Below, piece after piece: positions 44,797-55,084 of a stretch of DNA of 64,000 nt (positions are counted from its first letter, which is position 1; the number at the start of each line of letters is the position of its first letter). This DNA is from Conus ventricosus. Its lineage: Eukaryota; Mollusca; Gastropoda; Neogastropoda; Conidae. A program made the position numbers and the translations under genes. The notes beneath the pieces were generated by a model. The model saw only the letters and a program-made list of their open reading frames with translations, did not search any database and had not been told where the DNA came from. Location: contig CM031602.1 in the NCBI GenBank assembly GCA_018398815.1, positions 102,250,671 to 102,314,670 on the forward strand. Direction: 5' to 3'.

Positions 44797-47700
44797 AGCC
44801 TGTACGCCAGAGAGTTTGGTAGCCCTTTTACGGAAAGCGCGAGATCAAAACGAATCCGGTGTAAAAAGGGCCATGGGGGTTGACCCGGGAAAAATTTGGA
44901 AAAACCCGGAAACTACCCCAGGCCCTAAACCGCATTCCGCACGGGGGCTGCAAAACAACCCCAAAACGGGGGAAATACTTTTCCCGGGTTTGTTTAAAAA
45001 CTTCCCTTTGGAACGGGGGGCAAAAACACAGTCTGGCAGGTTTCCCTGGGGTTCTGAGAACAGCGGATGAAATAATTCAAAGACATTTTTCCGCCTCGTT
45101 TGGCCCAGTAAAGGGTTTTCACCTCCTCGCTACGGGCTTTTACCCGGGGGTGGTGGGGAAACGCTCCAAGACAAAACCGAACCCTTATGGAGGATAGGTC
45201 CAAATTTTGGGGTAAATAACTTGCGACCGAACACACACAACCTTTAGTCCATTTAGAACGCCCGGGGGCTCTTTAAGGGGTGAAAACCAAATTTTTTCTT
45301 ATCACCGCCCCATCGTGGGGTGCACACCCCAGAATTTTCCCGGGGCCTTTTTGGGCAACATTTTTGGGGTTTTTTTAAAAATGGCTAGAAGAAATTTTTG
45401 GTCAAAAAAGACTCCCAAAATTTTGGGCCTTTTTAAAAAAGCGGGAATGGTGATTTCCCACTTGAATTTCCCCCTCGGAAAAAACGAGGGAAAATTTATG
45501 GAAGTGAATAAACTGGGTTTTTTAGCAAAAAAGGTTTGAAACCGTTTCATCCCCCAAACCGAGGGTTTTTAAATTTTACGAAAGCTGGAGCCTGCGCGGG
45601 ACACTCGGGAACCCCCCTTCCATTCGTAGACAGAAAAAACACCCACAAACAATGGAAAGTCCTAAAACCCTTTCAAACAAATTGAACATTTTTGTTGACC
45701 CTTAATACTAAAGAGGGCAGGAGATAGTACCCCCCTTTGGGGAACACCCAACCCCTGCTCGGGGACATCAAGAAAAGGGGTTTCCAAACCCCGGACCTGA
45801 AACTGTCGTTCTGCCAAAAAATTTTAAAATAAAAAGGGGAAAGATGACCTCGAAAACCCAGATCGGGAGATCATGGATACCCCCCATTTTCCAGTGGTAT
45901 CGTGGGCCCCTTCCCTCCAAGTCCAAAAAAAATTGCCATTTAAATGCGTCTGTTTAAAAAACGTTCCTAAGTGTAGTTTTCCAGACGAATCAAAGGTCAA
46001 CGAAAACGATTTTTTTGGGGAAACCACACGTTCTTTCCCCCAAAAAGGGCCATGGGTTTTCGATTTTTCCACAGAGCCTAGCTTAAACCTTTTTTTTCCC
46101 AAATCAATTTACAGACACAGCTGGCCCAAATTTGGGGACGGTAGTTAATGGATTAAAAGATTTTTTCCCCGGGTTGGGGGGGGAATAATGGGGGCTGTCC
46201 GCCAAGGGGGTGGGAAAAAACCTGTACCCAACATTTGGTTGTAAAACCGTAACGGGATTTTTCAGCCCTTTTTTGCGGAAGTTTGTCCATATTTTAAAAA
46301 TGAAATGCATCTAAAACCTGAGAGGAATCGCTGCAAGAAGAAAGGGAAAATTTTCCAGCTCTTTTAAGGTAAAGGAAGATTGTAGCTTCCATTTGTCGTT
46401 TGAAAATTGCAGGTTTTTTTTCCCCTTTTAGGGCTTTTTTTTTTGGAAAAAATGACCAAAATTTAAGAAGAGGGGGAAATTTTTTTTCAAGGGTTTGAAC
46501 AAGAAAGATTCCCAACTCTTCTTCTCTTTTTTTAAAAGAACCCCGAAAATTTGAGATGGTTCACAGGGGGGACAGGTTTTCCCTTCCCTTTAAATTTTTT
46601 TAAAGATTTTTCCACCCCCCTTTTTTCCCTTAAAAATTTTTTTGATGCCCACCTAGCAAAGTTTTCCCCCGGCCCCATTTAAATGTTTTTAAAAAAGGGT
46701 GTCTTGATTTAGCACGGATTTCTGAGGGCCCGAGCTTTGGGGAACCCCGAAGGTGTTGGAAAACCCGACGCTGACCCGTTTTTCTAACTTTGGAAAATTT
46801 TTTGGGGCATTCGAATCAAACCAGGGTTTTTTTGGCTTTTTTGAATTTGTCGGAAGACACGGGAAAACGGGCTTTAGAAACTTTTAAATCATAGTATTAG
46901 TCATATTCGCGGGGCGGGAAACTCTGAAGAAAATCGGGCCGGAAACCCCCTTTGGAAATAGTGGCTGCAAATAGATCCCAGTTTGCTTTTTTAAAATTTT
47001 AAAAATCTGAAGACAGAGAGGGTTTTCATTTAAATTACGGTTGTAGAAGGACGGGGAAAGGGCCCATTTCCCCCGTGAGATCGCATGGACAACCACTCAT
47101 ATCCAGGACCAGCGGGGGGTCACAAACCGACAAATAAAAACCAAAAGGAACCTGGGGAAGAATGGGGGTAATTTTTGCAAAATCCTTCCGTTCAGACAAC
47201 ACAAATCCAAATCCAAAGGGCCATCCCCCAAATCAGCAACCTCGGGAATGACGAACCGGAAACTACCCCAAAGGGGGTTGGACCTTAAAAAGGGTCACCC
47301 AACAGAAAAAAAAGGGTCGAGGTATTCCCTATCAGACTGACAAGGTCCTACGAAAAAACCGGGGACAGAAGGAAGAAAAAGAGAACAGTTTTGTCACAGT
47401 CTTTTTGGAAGGTTGACTCTCCACTACACCCTAAAGGGGAGGTAACAAGTCCCGGGACTAAACAAACAAATTTTTTTGTGTAGGAAAAGGGGCAACACCG
47501 CCCGACTTTCCCCCAACGGGAGGGTTTGTGCATTTCCCAAAAGGAATATTAAAGCCAGAAAAATAAAGGCTTCTGGCTTAAATTTGATTTTCCTTGAAGA
47601 CCACACAGAATTTTTAGAGACGACACAGAAGTTTCAGCCCCTTTCAAAATTTGGAATTTAACCACAATTCCAAGGGAATTTAGATTATCCAGGGTGCAGG

Positions 47701-49749
47701 GGGCGAAAAGGAGAGAATCAGGTCATCCCCTTTCCTCAACATCTGCTGCTAAAGCTGAAAATTTTGTTGCTTAATTTCACTGGACAATCGCAGACCTGCT
47801 GGCAGACTTTTCCCCCCGGTGAAAATGGGCTGGGTTTTTGGGGAAAGGTGGAGGGGTTTTTTTCCTTTTCTCCACCATCCCCACGGTTTTAACTCCCTTT
47901 TCCCCCATGGGGACTGGACAAGGATTTTGAGGTCCGGGGGGCCCGGTTTTTTTAAACTGCCCAGCAGCAGATTTGGGAGACAGCTGGGGAGTCTTTAGGG
48001 GTGGCCCGGGTTTTTTGCCTCCACCAGGGCAGTCCAAATTTGGGTTGGGGAAAGGGGGGGGACTTCTACCACCAAACTGGGCAGATCTTTCTTGCAATGT
48101 TTTTTGAAAAAAGTAAAGTTAAACAGTCTGACCGCAGACTGACCGATTTAAACTGTAGGAACTTTCCTTTAAAGGCCCAAGCAAAACAAGAAGCGTCGGC
48201 GACTACTGCCCACAACCTGCCTTTTTCGGGGTTCAAAAAAAAGGGGATCTTCTTTTCGTCTTAAAAACCCTTTTTATTGCAGAATTTTCCCGAATCCACA
48301 GAGGACAATTCCGTGAAGAGAGGGAAAGGTCCCAACCGCAGTTTTCACAAATGGCCGGGGCCCTTTAAAACGGGCCCCCCCCGGGGGGCCTTGCACCAAA
48401 AACCACACAACCCCCCCAGAACCCAAAGGTTTTCTGAAATGGCCCAAAAAAAACTGGGATCGGAAACACCCCCAACGGGGGCGGGAAAGTTTCAAATGAA
48501 CCTGGACAATCAGGGACCGACTTTTATGACCAGGCAGCACAGGGTTGCAGAATGTCAAAAGGGTGGTTGGGGGCCACCTTTTTGCACCCTTGATAGTCCC
48601 CTGGGGGCACCCCGTCACACCCTTTGGGTGCCAGCTCCCGTTTTGATTTCTCTTTCCTCTGAAACACCATTTAAATTCCCGCACGAATCACCCTTTTGGG
48701 TGAATTTAATTTTTTGTGGGGGGTTTTCCCCGATCTCCCTGTCCACAATTTTGTTGCCCTTCCCCAGCGTTCAAAATTTGCTTTTTGGTTTAAACATTTA
48801 ATAAGAAAGGAAAACCCTTCCTCAACCTCTTGAGGACCGGGGGCACCCCTTTTAAAAAAACTTTTGAAAGCCCTTTGGGTAGCAAAAGGGCACAAGGGTG
48901 AAAGGGTCTTTTTTTGCTCCCTTCCTTCCATAACGACCAGGAAGCCCAAAAACCTGTCTCTGTCGTACCTCCATAACCAAAACGCTGTCAAAACGAAACC
49001 CCGAAAAAAGGGGGGGCGCCTTTTTCCCCCTTTTTTGGGGGAAAGATTTTTGAAAAACCATATTGATGAATTTGTGTTTCTCCCCCCCTTTAAACCCCCC
49101 CACCTTGGGGTCCCCAAATAAGGGGCCAGGGGCCAAAAAAACCAATGTCTTGACCCCTTTTCCCGGTTCGGGAGAGACATACGACAAGCAAAAGCAACCA
49201 ACCCTATCCCCCCTTATTAAGCTCAAATCCCGGGAACAGAGAGCTGAGCACTGCAGGGTTTACTTGGCCAGCTGGGGAACTGCCCGTCTTGACCCAACCC
49301 CAAGAAGGGGAGCCGATTAGTACACTCGGGCCAAAGTGTACTCCCTGTCTAGGAGAGGTCCGAGCCAAGTGATGTGTTGAGAGCGCTGGCCCTCTCAATC
49401 ACCAGATCTCATTCCCCTCCGACACAGGTCGCACCGCACGCAAACGCGGCGGATCTTAAGGAGACCACAGAGAGAAAAGGAGTGTGGAAAAGAAGACTTG
49501 AAGGGGAACGAAGATAGAAAAGGGCCAAATAAGGGAGGCAGAAAAAAGAAAAAGGAGAAAGGCGGGTTACTGTTAGTCAGGATCCTCACCCTTAGCCTAT
49601 CTGACATGGGAAGCCCTACCAGGGGCATCAACTCCTTACCACGTTACGCTTAGGCCAAACAGCATCTGCACCTCTCGGGCCCTAGAAGCAGTGTAAAAAA
49701 AACAGCCTATCTCCAAGTATTGATGCCCCCCAGCAAAGCCTAAGGGATC

Positions 49750-49800
49750 ACTGGACCACGCAAACCCTCCGACCACGACAAGGTCGCAACCCCCGGAGGG
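49750..49800 (-). other. 5' terminus of the Jockey family (copy 3)
   Basis: Near identical to 15178-15226. The element-sense start CCCTCCGG can pair with CGGAGGG about 30 nt in, giving a terminal hairpin. Confidence 0.75.
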
Positions 49801-49811
49801 ACCTCCTCAGG
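49801..49811. repeat. Target-site duplication, right copy (Jockey copy 3)
   Basis: ACCTCCTCAGG, identical to 43703-43713. Confidence 0.95.
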
Positions 49812-50523
49812 CCCTGGAAGAGGTTCGACAGCATGTCCAAAGCTTGCTAGATGCACAGATTATAAAACCTTCAACCAGTCCGTTTGCATCACCAATAGTT
49901 CTGGTTAGAAGCGTGACGGTTCATTGCGCATGTGTGTTGATTATCGAAAGGTCAATGCTAGAACTGTGAGAGACAGCTATGCGTTACCAAAAATTGAAGA
50001 TCTCTTTTTGACACTCAGTGGAGCAAAGTACTTCTGAGTCTTGATCTGTCCAAAGCATATTACCAAATTCAACTCACGGAACGAGCCAAGAAGATTTCTG
50101 CGTTCACTACACCTTTCGGGCTGTATGAATTTGAGCGGCTAAGTTTTGGGTTAGTTAATGCTCCCATGACTTTTCAGCGAATCATAGAGCGTTGTTTTGC
50201 GGATATGAATCTTGCGGATCTCATCATCTTCTTAGATGATATCCTGGTACATGCCAAGACTCTACCTGAATTGGAGTAGCGGACAGTGAAGGTGTTGGAG
50301 AGGCTCAGAAAGTTCAAACTGAAGCTTGACCCAAGCCAAGTGTGTTTTCGGTGCTGAGAAGTAAAGCATTTGGTTTCATTATTTCGGAAGGCAAAATTTG
50401 TCCTGATCCAGACAAGATCGCTGCGGTAGCTACGTGGCCAAAACCAAACCACAGTGAGGAACTGAAGAGTCTGATTGGTTTTGCAGGATTCTATCGGCGG
50501 TTTATTCCAAACTTTTCCAGCTA
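49801..50523 (+). pseudogene. pol: Ty3/gypsy reverse transcriptase
   Basis: Plus-strand motifs in order: CVDYRKVNARTVRD (about 49930-49972), LDLSKAYYQIQL (about 50041-50075, catalytic Asp), FGLVNAPMTFQR (about 50147-50180) and IIFLDDILVHAKT (50223-50261, the Y/F-x-DD active site). These are followed by the connection to RNase H with GFAGFYRRFIPNF (about 50480-50517). Frameshifts occur near 49910 and 50033, and there is a stop at 50277. It copies element RNA into DNA by family. Lys-Val-Asn-Ala and FLDDILV are typical of the Ty3/gypsy group. Confidence 0.92.
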
Positions 50524-50584
50524 GTTAAGCTTTTGAATGACCTAACCATCGGTTAAAATACCGCAAAAGAACAAAACAGGAAAA

Positions 50585-51025
50585 GAAGCCGGTACCCTCA
50601 GCTTGTCATCTGATATCACCAGTATGTGGGGTGAGAAACAAGATGCTGTTTTTCAAGCCGTCAAAGATGCATTGATAAGCGATTTGGTATTAGGGCTGGC
50701 TGACAAGCGGAAACGTTTCTTCCTACATACTGATGCTAGTGGTTATGGACTAGGGGCTGTGCTGTACCAGGAAATTGATGGGGAAAAAAAAGGTCATTGC
50801 ATACGCTAGTCGAGGTTTGAATCGCTCTGAAAAGAACTATCCCGCACACAAGCGAGAATTTCTCGCTTAAAGTGGTCAATGTCAGAAAAGTTCCATGATA
50901 TTTAATAGGGTCGAAAGTTACCGTCGTTACAGATAACAATCCTCTGTGTTATTGCTGAAAAACGCTAAGCTAGATGCTTGAGTCTCGTTGAGCTACATTG
51001 TCTTGATGAATTTGCTGCATCCTCA
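50585..51025 (+). pseudogene. pol: Ty3/gypsy RNase H, cut by the assembly gap
   Basis: The frame 50603-50809 contains FLHTDASGYGLGAVLYQ, the RNase H start with catalytic Asp found in gypsy Pol. It is followed in the next frame by IAYASRGLNRSEKNY and a K-R-E-F segment. More one-base errors follow. No integrase or 3' LTR is present before the Ns. Confidence 0.9.
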
Positions 51026-51125
51026 NNNNNNNNNNNNNNNNNNNNNNNNNNNNNNNNNNNNNNNNNNNNNNNNNNNNNNNNNNNNNNNNNNNNNNNNNNN
51101 NNNNNNNNNNNNNNNNNNNNNNNNN
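51026..51125. other. Assembly gap, 100 N
   Basis: Exactly 100 N, a conventional scaffold gap of unknown true size. The gypsy element stops here and a different LINE is on the far side. Confidence 0.98.
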
Positions 51126-52340
51126 TTAGAATCTTATAGATTTTTCCTGTCGTGACCCTGTATACGTTTTTTCATACATTCACCCACATTTCATAATACA
51201 ATTCAGTAAAACATATTTAGTGCATCATTGATATCGACATCTATTAAACTTATGGAAAGATCAATACTTTTACTTGCTTTTTCATCACATAAGGTGTTAC
51301 TAAACAAAGAAGCGCATTCATCATTCCAGACAATGTTTTCATTAACATCGCTTTGACCTGTTTTGGTTCATATCTACTAATTTCCACAAGGAAAAAGAAC
51401 ATGAAGTGAGACAGGAAAATGATCAGAATCTATACGTTCTACAACCTGTAACTCACAAAAGTCACATAACAGACCCAAGAGTTCATTTGACAATATCAAA
51501 TAGTCGTTGACACTGCTCCGTGATCAGAAACATGTGTATAGCAACCTATTAGGTCGCCTTTACACATACCATTTAGGATACACAAGTTCAAAGCAGTGCA
51601 CATATTTAATAACGATTTCCGTAACTGTTTCAATTTGTATATTGAGAGCATCGGTTAGTGCTGAGAGACTAACTAGCGTACCATGTATCAAAACATTAAA
51701 CCCGGAAAAAATCCTGAGAGATATCAGAAGTTCTACTATTTAAGTCACCGTTTAGAATGACATAAACATCATTTGTTATCATCAAGTCAGTTAAACATTC
51801 TTCCAGTGAACTGATACCATTATCTACATTAAAATGGACATAAAACGGAGAACCTTCTGGGGGAATGTACGAGCAAACATACAAAATGTTCTTGTCTATC
51901 CCAAATAAGATTTTGTCAATCAAGCAGACAATTAAATTTGGATTATTTACTTCGACAGAGCTAACAAAGGGATAAATTCATTCCTTATTAAACAAATTAC
52001 ACCTCCAGATCGTCTCCTTGTCTCGTAAATTTAACTGCGGCTTACACAATATTTTTAAACCCAACAACCATATCATCACGCATTCCTCTATAAATGTCTC
52101 AGTTAAACAGACAAAGTCAAACTGCTACAAAAATGAAATAAAATCGGAATCAACAAGTTTTGACATTAAACCATTTACATTCCATGTCAAAAAAGCAAAG
52201 GGTTTCTGTACAGTGGAGAAACCGTGTCGTTCGTGCATTCACACGTTGGTAGCGGATGGCCGCTCTGCCAACAGGTTTGCCTCGCGAACAGAGTGGTGTG
52301 ACACTGCCACCAGTGACCGAGTGGTCTACCAATGCTATGT
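51126..52340 (-). pseudogene. LINE ORF2 endonuclease (second LINE family)
   Basis: Minus-strand pieces read LTWNVNGLMSKL (about 52160-52195, first strand with metal-binding Asn), FVCLTETFIEE (about 52090-52120, Glu), LYVCSYIPPEGSPFY and VILNGDLNSRTSD (51696-51923, N-G-D-L-N catalytic motif). These define an APE-type endonuclease of an L2/CR1-like LINE, different from the Jockey family above. It is broken by frameshifts, and its RT would lie to the left, in or beyond the gap. Confidence 0.8.
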
Positions 52341-52399
52341 CACTGAGGTTCCCATTTTCTGTACAGTGATTTTCATCATGTGGCCGGCCGACTCCCTAT

Positions 52400-53200
52400 C
52401 TTGACTCGGTCAAGTTGCCATGGGTATCAAGGAAATACTTTTTGCCATCGATAATAAGATGGTCAGAAATCATAGAGGCCCTTATCCGTCGGATCTTGCC
52501 TTCTTGAGATAGGGAGAGAGGCCACGTCTGACTTCCCTGACACGAAAAGAGAAATCCTCGCCAACAAAGATGTTACTGCCCTTCAACTTTGCTTGGCTTT
52601 AAAAAGTCTGAGCTTGTCTTTGTACGATGAGCAGCAAGCTATGACAGGGAGTTTATCTTTTGCATTTAACCTGTGGACACGCTCAAACTCGTTTTCCAGT
52701 GTTAACGTCCAATTTGTCTGCGACCAGGTCAAGCAATTTCCCTTCACATTGTTCATTCGTCTCATTTTGGTGTCTGGGGAATCCCATAAAAATAAGATTA
52801 TTGCGCTTGGATCGACATTCTAAATCGTCTGTTTTTCTTTCTAATTGCTCAACTTTAGCCAAAAGCTCAGAGTTTTTCTCTGCAACTGTGAGTTTTCTCT
52901 CCTCAAATTCCCCACCTCCCCCCGCAGATCATCAAACCCACTATGCATAGCAGCACACTGATCTCGAAGGTCCTTTAGGCTATTTTCCATTTCAACAAAC
53001 TTACAGTCCAGCTTGTTCATCACGTCTGCTATGGTGGGTTGCTGCGTAAGAAAACAGAGTCGTCTGCCCGGGGTCCAGAGAAGCCCCAGGCCTGTCCGTG
53101 CTGGTCCTCCGTCCTGTCGTGGCACTCTGGCTGCCCGTCCTCGACTGCCGCACGCCGGTGGGTCCAGGGTTCCGCTCAACGTCCCGCAGCGAAGAAGCAA
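52400..53200 (-). pseudogene. LINE ORF1, coiled-coil protein (second LINE family)
   Basis: The minus frame 52841-53200 contains a long heptad region (FVEMENSLKDLRDQ, DDLRGEVGNLRRENSQLQ). Further frames carry RNNLIFMGFP (about 52790-52820) and RVHRLNAKDKLPVI (in 52583-52765), the RRM-like layout (NN-hydrophobic-F-G, later ERxHRLG-type word) of L1/L2-type ORF1 RNA-binding proteins. It ends near 52400, just before the endonuclease, as in a two-ORF LINE. Confidence 0.75.
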
Positions 53201-53706
53201 ACTGCCCAGAACATCAGCGTGAGGAGCAAGCCTAGGGTTACACCGGCAGCTCTGGTTCGCGGTGTCAGCATGGCGATCGTTTTGCAGTTTTCTCTGTGGC
53301 CCTTTTCAACATGAAGTTGGCGTAAATGGCAAAAAGAGCCACAGGATGCCCTGAAGACGAGGTTATGTGCAGTTATAGGCATTAGTAAACGGATATAACG
53401 ATAAAATAAAACATCGGGCATTATCCGTGACCTATAATGAACATACCTAACATTTTCAGAAAGATCGGCCCAGTAGTTCTGTTTGGAGCGTGGAACACAT
53501 TTTGACCACGGACGGACAGACAGACACACAGACAGCATTTCTTCGTTCCCGTTGTAAAGTACCCCCTGTTCTTAAGAACTGGGAGTACAAAAAAACAACG
53601 ATTAAAATAGCAAACAAGAATACAGAAATGGATTACTGAGAAGAAGAAAAACTACGCAGACACAGACATAGACAATGCAATCCTCCTATTAGTTATCAAA
53701 GGACCA

Positions 53707-53744
<38 letters not shown>

Positions 53745-53945
53745 TTTACATTCCTTTTGTAATCTATCAACAAAGTACATACTGCTGAGGATGTTAATTA
53801 GACAGCTACACTGCATCAATAATATCAACATGTTATTCACATTTTTCTGATGTGGTTACAACGCAGTAATGAAACGGACAGTACTACAGTCAGTTACCAG
53901 TTAGCGACAATGCATTCATAGCATCAATAATCGTAACAATTATTT
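53201..53945. other. Probable LINE 5' UTR and flank; no gene
   Basis: No coding motif. GA tract at 53708-53742. Confidence 0.4.
53708..53742. repeat. (GA)n microsatellite
   Basis: About 17 GA dinucleotides with one interruption. Confidence 0.9.
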
Positions 53946-53954
53946 ATTTGAGAG

Positions 53955-54110
53955 GGGTGTGTGTGTGTGTGTGGGGTGTGGGGGTGTGTGTGTGTGTGGT
54001 GTGTGTGTTTGTGCTGGTGTGTGTGTCCCGTTATGTGTGTAGGGTGGGGGTGTGTGTGTGTGTGTGGTGTGTGTGTGTGTGTGGGTGTTTTGTGGTGTGT
54101 GTGTGTGTGG
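53955..54110. repeat. (GT)n microsatellite
   Basis: Interrupted TG dinucleotides over about 155 bp. Sequence quality falls directly after it. Confidence 0.9.
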
Positions 54111-54302
54111 AGAGAGAGGAGAGACAAGCCCAAGAAAAGAAAAGGGCCCCAAAAAATTTTTTATTTACGGGGGATAATAGTTTAACCCAGGGATGGGGTT
54201 TTTTTACTCCAGCCCTTCGCCCTGTTTTGGGTCAACAATATGAAAAAAAAGGCAAAAAAAGGAAAGTCCCAAAGGGTGACTGGGAAACTACAATCAATAG
54301 GG

Positions 54303-54307
<5 letters not shown>

Positions 54308-54341
<34 letters not shown>

Positions 54342-54520
54342 AGAGAAGAAAAGGAGCAGGAGCAAAGGGAAAGTCCCGGGGTTTAACCCGCAGAGGAGAG
54401 AGAAGAGAGAGGGGGAAAAAGGGAGAGAGAGAGGGAGGGGAGAGAGGAGAGAGGGGGGGGGAAAATGGGAGGGAAGGGAGAGAGAGAGAGAAAAAGAGAG
54501 GGTGAGGGGGGAAAGAGGCT
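54308..54520. repeat. A31 run plus (GA)n low-complexity
   Basis: A31 at 54308-54338, then GA-rich purine sequence. Confidence 0.85.
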
Positions 54521-54617
54521 GAGTGGGTTGCGATAAGAGGTTTGTTTAGAAAAAATCTGAAAATTTAAAAAAAAAATTTTTAAAAGAGATACAAAACAAT
54601 TAATTTTGAAAAACCCC

Positions 54618-54641
54618 GGGGGGGGGGGGGGGGGGGGGGGG
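54618..54641. repeat. G24 run
   Basis: A G homopolymer in poor-quality sequence; length uncertain. Confidence 0.7.
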
Positions 54642-54744
54642 AGAAATAAAGAAACAAATGGAGGGGGGGGAAAATGCATAATGATCCCCAGTGGGCCACG
54701 GGTGGGGAAGTGATTATATGGTTTAAAAAAATTTAAGTCTTTCC

Positions 54745-54870
54745 GCAGAGGTGGAGAAAAGAGAGAGTGAGAGAGGGTGAAGGGGGAGAGAGGTGGAAAA
54801 GAGGAGAGAAAAGAGAGGAGAGAGGAGAGAGAAAAAGGAGAAAAGGGGAGAGAGGAGAAAAACCCCCCCA
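54745..54870. repeat. GA-rich low-complexity tract
   Basis: Purine-rich, followed at 54924-55003 by CA-rich sequence. Confidence 0.75.
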
Positions 54871-55084
54871 ATAAGAACCAAGCATTTCGACAGAAGAAAA
54901 GAGGGCAGGAGGTAGTAGGAAACACAACACACACACACCCCCAAAACCCCACACAACACACCACAAAAACACACACACAACACACCACAACACACACAAA
55001 CATTTTACTCATAAAAGACTTTACAAAAACAAAAAAACAACATGTGCATTTAAAAAACAAAAACATTTTTCAAAATTAGTAAAG

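Larger units (their letters stand above)
43714..49800 (-). mobile_element. Jockey-type LINE copy 3, full length, inserted in gypsy Pol
   Basis: 6087 bp between exact 11-bp duplications. The left end is the family's 3' tail (ATAAGATAAGATAAGATAAT, then the GGGCTGTCA block and A42 at 43810-43851). The right end is the family's 5' terminus. Inside, aligned to the cleaner copy 2, are RNase H (minus 44401-44796, with VFTDGSKSEDGVV), RT/linker (45.7-47.2 kb), endonuclease (about 47.4-47.7 kb) and ORF1 (about 47.7-49.2 kb). After the A42 run the sequence quality drops sharply until about 49.2 kb, so frames are unreadable even though the insertion looks young. Confidence 0.92.

Noticed and set aside
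48274..49226. Overlapping frames of 85-176 codons on both strands
   Set aside because: They lie in Jockey ORF1 in badly damaged sequence; lengths are inflated by homopolymer errors and no frame is the true one throughout.
49204..49800. Possible separate promoter or gene at the clean edge right of Jockey copy 3
   Set aside because: It is the Jockey 5' UTR, shared with copy 1 at about 14.7-15.2 kb; no coding motif was seen.
52841..53200. Possible host coiled-coil gene
   Set aside because: The following RNNLIFMGF and RVHRLN words and the adjacent endonuclease make it the ORF1 of a LINE.
54383..55066. 227-codon minus-strand frame, the longest in the window
   Set aside because: It is composed of GA, G and CA tracts read as Ser/Leu/Phe/Pro, with no domain and in poor sequence.
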